Shown here in pieces: positions 61,301 to 64,000 of a stretch of 64,000 bases of DNA. Location of the stretch: positions 372,001 through 436,000 of the forward strand of contig CAVSGQ010000005.1 of the NCBI GenBank assembly GCA_963727495.1, read 5' to 3'. Position 1 is the first letter of the stretch; every line of letters starts with the position of its first letter. The DNA comes from Actinophytocola sp963727495 (lineage in GTDB: Bacteria; Actinomycetota; Actinomycetes; Mycobacteriales; Pseudonocardiaceae). Both the position numbers and the translations under genes were made by a program. Under the pieces are notes generated by a model. The model saw only the letters and a program-made list of their open reading frames with translations. It did no database searches and was not told the origin of the DNA.

Positions 61301-63836
61301 CGTGCAGTGTTTCCGCTACGACCATCTGCGGCGGCTGACCGAGGCGTGGACGCCGGGCAGGGGTTGCGCGGCGGACCCGGCGACGGACGAGTTGGGTGGG
61401 GTGGCGCCGTACTGGCGGTCGTACGGCTATGACGAGGTGGGCAACCGCCTGTCGGAGACCGAGCACGCGATGACCGGTGACCTGACCCGGACCTATGCCT
61501 ATCAGGGGCACCGGCTGGGTTCGGTGACGACACAGGATCCGGGTGGGTCGTCGCTGGAGGAGTTCGGCTACGACGCGGCGGGGAACACGACGGCGCGGCC
61601 GGGTCAGGTGCTGGAGTGGGATGCAGAGGGGCACCTGGCTTCGGTGACCGAGGACGGGGAGGAGACGTCCTTCGTCTATGACGCGGACGGCAACCGGTTG
61701 TTGCGCCGTGACGAGCAGGCGGTGACGTTGTACCTGGGGGGCGAGGAGGTCCGCCTGGACCGCCAGTCGGGGGCGACGAGCGGTACCCGCTATTACACGC
61801 ACGGCGGGCAGACGGTGGCCGTGCGGACCGAGTCGGGTCTGTCGTGGCTGGCGGGTGACCGCAACGGCACGGATGAGGTGTCGGTGGACAGTGGGTCGTT
61901 GGCGGTGAGCCGGCGGCGGCATCTGCCGTTCGGTGGGGCGCGGGGGTCGTCGACGGTGTGGCCGGGGGAGCGGGGGTTTGTCGGGGGGACGGTGGATGCG
62001 TCGACCGGTTTGACGCATCTGGGTGCCCGCGAGTACGACCCGGGTTTGGGTCGGTTCGTGTCGGTGGACCCGGTGATGGATCTGGCCGATCCGCAGCAGT
62101 TGAACGGTTACACGTACGGCAACAACAACCCGACGACCTTTCCGGATCCTGATGGCCGGAAGTTCATCGAGGGTGACGGCCTGCCCACGATCGACGCGGG
62201 TGCGTGCCGGGATGGCAAGTGCGGAAGGAAGCAGCGGTCCGCGCAGGAGCGGAAGAAGGACGCGGCTCCGTATCAGCAGATGCGGATGAACGCTCCGGTG
62301 TACGGGCGGGTGTTGGATGACAATGCGGTGGCTGCGTTGAAGCAGCGGGGGTATCGGGGTTCGCCGTTGTTCACGGTGCGGGAGGCGTTGGATTTCGCGC
62401 TGGTGAGTCCGGAGGCGGCGACGACGGTGTGTTATGCGCTGGCGGAGTCGGGTGGTTCGGATCGCTGTAGGCCGGATGTGTGGAACTGGGGTGGGGTGCT
62501 GCGGGCGTTGGGGCGGATGGCGAAGTTCGCCTATGAGCTGACGCCGGTGGCGGATGCGGCGGATTGTTTCGGTGGGGACGCGTCGGCGTGTGCGTGGCTG
62601 GCGGTGGGGTTCGTGCCTGGGGCGAAGGTGGTGAAGGCGGCGGCGAAGGTCGCCGATGCGGCCGACACGGTGCATGACGTGGGCCGGGCGTGCCGGGTGA
62701 ACAGCTTCGTGCCGGGCACGCGGGTGCTGATGGCCGACGGCACGAGCAAGCCGATCGAGAAGGTCGAGATCGGCGACGAGGTGTTGGCCACGGATCCGGC
62801 GACCGGAAAGACCGGTGCGAGAAAGGTGGTCGGCACGATCACCTCGCAGGGCCGTAAGGACCTGGTGCGGTTGACGGTGGACACCGACGGTGCCACGGGG
62901 GATCGGACCGCGGTGGTGGTGGCGACTGCGTCGCATCCGTTCTGGGTGGATGAGCTGGGCCGCTGGGTGGATGCGGGCGATCTCGCGGCCGGTGACGAAC
63001 TCCACGACCTGCGCGGTGACGTGGTGGACGTCCTCGGCGCCGACGAGGACACCGCGTACCAGCGGGTCCACAACCTGTCGATCGACGGCGTCCACACGTA
63101 CTATGTCCTCGCCGGCGACACACCAGTACTCGTACACAACGCTGGGTGTGGACCGATAGGCAAGGCCCCCTGGCGGCTGACCAAGGATGGCTCAGCCGCG
63201 ATGAAGAGGGGCGGACCGTTCAACACGGCATTCTACAAGAGCGCCTCGGATGGCACGTGGTGGACTACTGATGTTATTGGTCATGGAGGTTCCGCGTTCA
63301 AGGTGTACAAGGAGACGAAGAAGGGTTTGCAGTGGATTAAGGACGCCGACAGGTACGGCGACTATATCGATGGGAAATGGAAAGGTAACACAGGAAAATT
63401 CATTCCGTGGTCGAGTCTGCGGGGGGGCGGGATGACGATCCTGTCCGCTACTGAGTTCCTGGCGCTCAGGTACAGTGAAGACCCGGGCGACTATCAGAGA
63501 GCCGCAGGCGAGGATGCCCCCGTTGAGGTCTGGCGGGAGATCATCGATATTTACCCAGAAGCCAGAGTCTGGGTTGCTCACAACAAGACCGTGCCACACG
63601 AGATACTCGAGATTCTCGCGGATGATCCGGATGCTGATGTCAGGCACGCTGTCGCGATGAAGCGAAAATTGACATCCGATCTTCTGGACAAGCTTTCGGT
63701 TGACAGCGATGAGTCCGTCAGGATGAGGGTAGCCATGCACAGGCGTGTTTCGCAGGCGACACTCGAGCGGCTCTGCAACGATTCATGGAGCCAGGTAAGA
63801 GAGATAGCGCGTAGGCGACTGTCCCAACTTGAATGA
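58308..63836 (+). CDS. 5'-truncated Rhs polymorphic toxin with PT-HINT and Ntox21-like tip
   Basis: The open frame has no natural N-terminus: it joins IS110-derived sequence at about 58300. It holds many YD-type repeats (YDALGRSTEV, YDLRGRKVSETDPDRG, YDADGNRLLRRD), the Rhs core end GLTHLGAREYDPGLGRFVSVDP and YGNNNPTTFPDPDGR, a hydrophobic linker, then a HINT domain (SFVPGTRVLMADGTSKPIEK, ATASHPFWVDELGRW, NLSIDGVHTYYVL, VLVHNAGCG; 62.7-63.15 kb). The toxin tip WRLTKDGSAAMKRGGPFNTA to GKWKGNTGKFIPWSSL resembles Ntox21, the 16S rRNase-type CdiA tip, as I recall. A run of seven Gs (63421-63427 region) keeps the frame open into the immunity gene. Confidence 0.8.
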   Translation: MRGSDCTLSKPANLPDVPLGNKCDGSSCPDSWSPTFWTTKKLVTVTTKALSGGQLQPVDSWSLRHELPDPGDGEKPALWLKGITHTGQAGTPITLPEVTFDGARRENRVHGVDGYASLIRFRMNAIVSETGGTISIDYAEPDCEFGSHMPANPQTNTLRCFPVHWTPPGAPERTDYFHKYVVASVAEHDGVAGSLAVETSYEYLGGAAWHWDTSEVTPEERKTWSEFRGFSGVRVRSGSGNDGPKTMVERRFYRGMDGDKLPSGTRSATVADSEGGTRTDSEWLQGFEFESATFEHEAASVSDTSPKRVTKTITDPVVHGPTATRGSLHAYLVRAGVEREFTALASGGARVTRTETTYDHTWGLPTAVNDLGDTATAADDLCTTTTYRPNQSKWLIDFPSRVETVSLRCGQTPTYPEDAVGDTLIRYDGQNDDSPPTTGDATTVEVAAEHPAAGPSYVVDARSTYDARGRVLTSTDALGNTTTTAYTPSLAGPVTQTLSTTPAPASGTAGFATTTSYDPLRGLPTAVVDPNNRRTELTYDALGRSTEVWLPNRPRSSNPDGSYQFAYQVRDDGPNVITTTKLDPNGTYVTTRELFDGMLRLRQRQAPAPGGGRLLSDTRYDSQGRPQKVTQPYFNDAAVDTDLWLPTDNTVPGMAETDYDGAGRVSVQKFLGNGTERWHTTTTYGGDRVTVTPPQGGTTTTTITDARGRTTKLRQHGPAGFDETSYAYTPAGQLATVTDPGGNLWEYGYDLRGRKVSETDPDRGESTFTYDDADRLVSTTDSRDVTLVYSYDGLGRRTALHRDSATGALLADWTYDTVAYGKGMPATATRHVGAAAYATKVTAYTPLYQPARTEVDIPAAEGPELAGRYVAYLTYKPDGSLASETYPQAGGLPREGVSHSYDDLGLPSRTWGGFSGSTVEYVLSSEYTRYGEPQVLQLGEGTKRAWLSYFYEDDTRRLTRSVVDAEVANPMQADYHYAYDDAGNVTSVADTPAGLSGDVQCFRYDHLRRLTEAWTPGRGCAADPATDELGGVAPYWRSYGYDEVGNRLSETEHAMTGDLTRTYAYQGHRLGSVTTQDPGGSSLEEFGYDAAGNTTARPGQVLEWDAEGHLASVTEDGEETSFVYDADGNRLLRRDEQAVTLYLGGEEVRLDRQSGATSGTRYYTHGGQTVAVRTESGLSWLAGDRNGTDEVSVDSGSLAVSRRRHLPFGGARGSSTVWPGERGFVGGTVDASTGLTHLGAREYDPGLGRFVSVDPVMDLADPQQLNGYTYGNNNPTTFPDPDGRKFIEGDGLPTIDAGACRDGKCGRKQRSAQERKKDAAPYQQMRMNAPVYGRVLDDNAVAALKQRGYRGSPLFTVREALDFALVSPEAATTVCYALAESGGSDRCRPDVWNWGGVLRALGRMAKFAYELTPVADAADCFGGDASACAWLAVGFVPGAKVVKAAAKVADAADTVHDVGRACRVNSFVPGTRVLMADGTSKPIEKVEIGDEVLATDPATGKTGARKVVGTITSQGRKDLVRLTVDTDGATGDRTAVVVATASHPFWVDELGRWVDAGDLAAGDELHDLRGDVVDVLGADEDTAYQRVHNLSIDGVHTYYVLAGDTPVLVHNAGCGPIGKAPWRLTKDGSAAMKRGGPFNTAFYKSASDGTWWTTDVIGHGGSAFKVYKETKKGLQWIKDADRYGDYIDGKWKGNTGKFIPWSSLRGGGMTILSATEFLALRYSEDPGDYQRAAGEDAPVEVWREIIDIYPEARVWVAHNKTVPHEILEILADDPDADVRHAVAMKRKLTSDLLDKLSVDSDESVRMRVAMHRRVSQATLERLCNDSWSQVREIARRRLSQLE
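63432..63836 (+). CDS. Putative immunity protein with HEAT-like repeats
   Basis: 134 aa starting MTILSATEFLALRYSEDPGD. The second half has three repeats of the type PHEILEILADDPDADVRHAV, SDLLDKLSVDSDESVRMRVA and QATLERLCNDSWSQVREIA, resembling variant HEAT/leucine-rich repeat proteins. Position directly after the toxin tip, lower GC, and an ATG that would overlap the toxin's TGA (ATGACG) all fit a cognate immunity protein. As sequenced it is also in frame with the toxin. Confidence 0.7.
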   Translation: MTILSATEFLALRYSEDPGDYQRAAGEDAPVEVWREIIDIYPEARVWVAHNKTVPHEILEILADDPDADVRHAVAMKRKLTSDLLDKLSVDSDESVRMRVAMHRRVSQATLERLCNDSWSQVREIARRRLSQLE

Positions 63837-64000
63837 GCATATCAACGCAACTATCGTCCAAGGTTCTCCTGCTGGCGCAGAAGTCCGGGAAGACAGAAGG
63901 GATCACTACCGCGTAAGCCACCGACCTGGCTGCCTACCTCGGTCACCGCTTGTGGATGGTGGAGTTCGTTTGTGAGCTGACGCCGGTGGCGGATGCGGCG
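63837..64000 (+). other. Start of a probable orphan Rhs C-terminal cassette
   Basis: After the immunity gene, 63977-64000 repeats exactly the 24-bp stretch at 62537-62560 (beginning GAGCTGACGCCGG region, encoding ELTPVADAA), and the preceding bases are similar too. The repeated region lies just before the HINT domain in the main gene. The sequence from 63840 to about 63950 is unassigned. Confidence 0.55.

Noticed and set aside
57627..63137. 1,836-codon open frame on the minus strand
   Set aside because: Apart from the IS110 fragment at its end it is antisense to the Rhs gene; its arginine/histidine/proline-rich composition is typical of a shadow frame in GC-rich DNA.
63718..63921. 67-codon minus-strand ORF after the immunity gene
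   Set aside because: Mostly antisense to the immunity gene, no Shine-Dalgarno, no recognisable features.

Overview
High-GC (about 70%+) actinobacterial chromosome segment, most like Pseudonocardiales (Amycolatopsis-type). The reasons are strong GC bias at third codon positions, many GTG starts, ATGA/GTGA start-stop overlaps, several apparently leaderless genes (a -10 box about 7 nt before the start codon), and 21-22 bp intergenic repeat arrays. I saw no rRNA, tRNA, CRISPR array or replication origin.

Layout. (1) 1-8.4 kb is a polyamine locus: an Lrp/AsnC regulator, a class III aminotransferase and an FAD amine oxidoreductase on the minus strand, divergent from a Pot-type polyamine ABC transporter (potD-A-B-C) and a saccharopine-dehydrogenase-like enzyme. 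A gamma-aminobutyraldehyde-dehydrogenase-like gene at 10.2-11.65 kb probably completes the degradation route. (2) 8.8-10.2 kb holds an ECF41-type sigma factor divergent from an AhpD-like target, with matching promoters in both directions. (3) 11.7-13.65 kb has a glycosidase-like protein divergent from a GlxA-type regulator. (4) 13.8-23.2 kb is the most interesting region. It has an FxsA-like RiPP precursor overlapping an HExxH peptide-hydroxylase-like gene, facing a three-gene operon: nucleotide cyclase fused to VMAP-C, a MoxR ATPase, and a vWA/STAND-NTPase/TPR protein. This looks like a vWA-MoxR-VMAP ternary conflict system joined to a RiPP. An aldo/keto reductase remnant marks its right edge. 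(5) 23.6-27.2 kb is a stress-signalling module (SpoIIE-type phosphatase, B12-binding protein, RsbW-like kinase, STAS protein). (6) 27.3-33.9 kb is a self-contained mannitol-type PTS operon: DeoR regulator, 1-phosphofructokinase, EIICB, EIIA, zinc dehydrogenase, HPr and EI.

(7) 34.1-39.3 kb is a Pls/PosA-type polyamino-acid synthetase plus an M1 peptidase, both heavily frameshifted. (8) 39.6-46.96 kb carries small regulators and metabolic genes (TauE exporter, two TetR regulators with clear palindromes, VOC protein, MBL hydrolase, TrmO, WYL regulator). (9) 46.96-53.9 kb is a Wadjet-like jetA-jetB-jetC (TIGR02677/02678/02680) locus with no jetD beside it. (10) 53.96-57.9 kb has a MocR regulator, AhpD-like protein, PEP-mutase-like protein and NDH-2. 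(11) 57.9 kb to the end has an IS110 fragment abutting a 5'-truncated Rhs polymorphic toxin (Rhs core, PT-HINT, Ntox21-like RNase tip), its immunity gene, and the start of what looks like an orphan C-terminal cassette.

Single-base indels break potC, the sigma factor, the HExxH gene, jetB and a small membrane gene. They are very dense in the synthetase/peptidase region (34.7-39.3 kb) and in the middle of jetC (47.7-49.4 kb). Because otherwise well-conserved proteins continue in the next frame, I suspect sequencing error for most, but this cannot be settled from one sequence.
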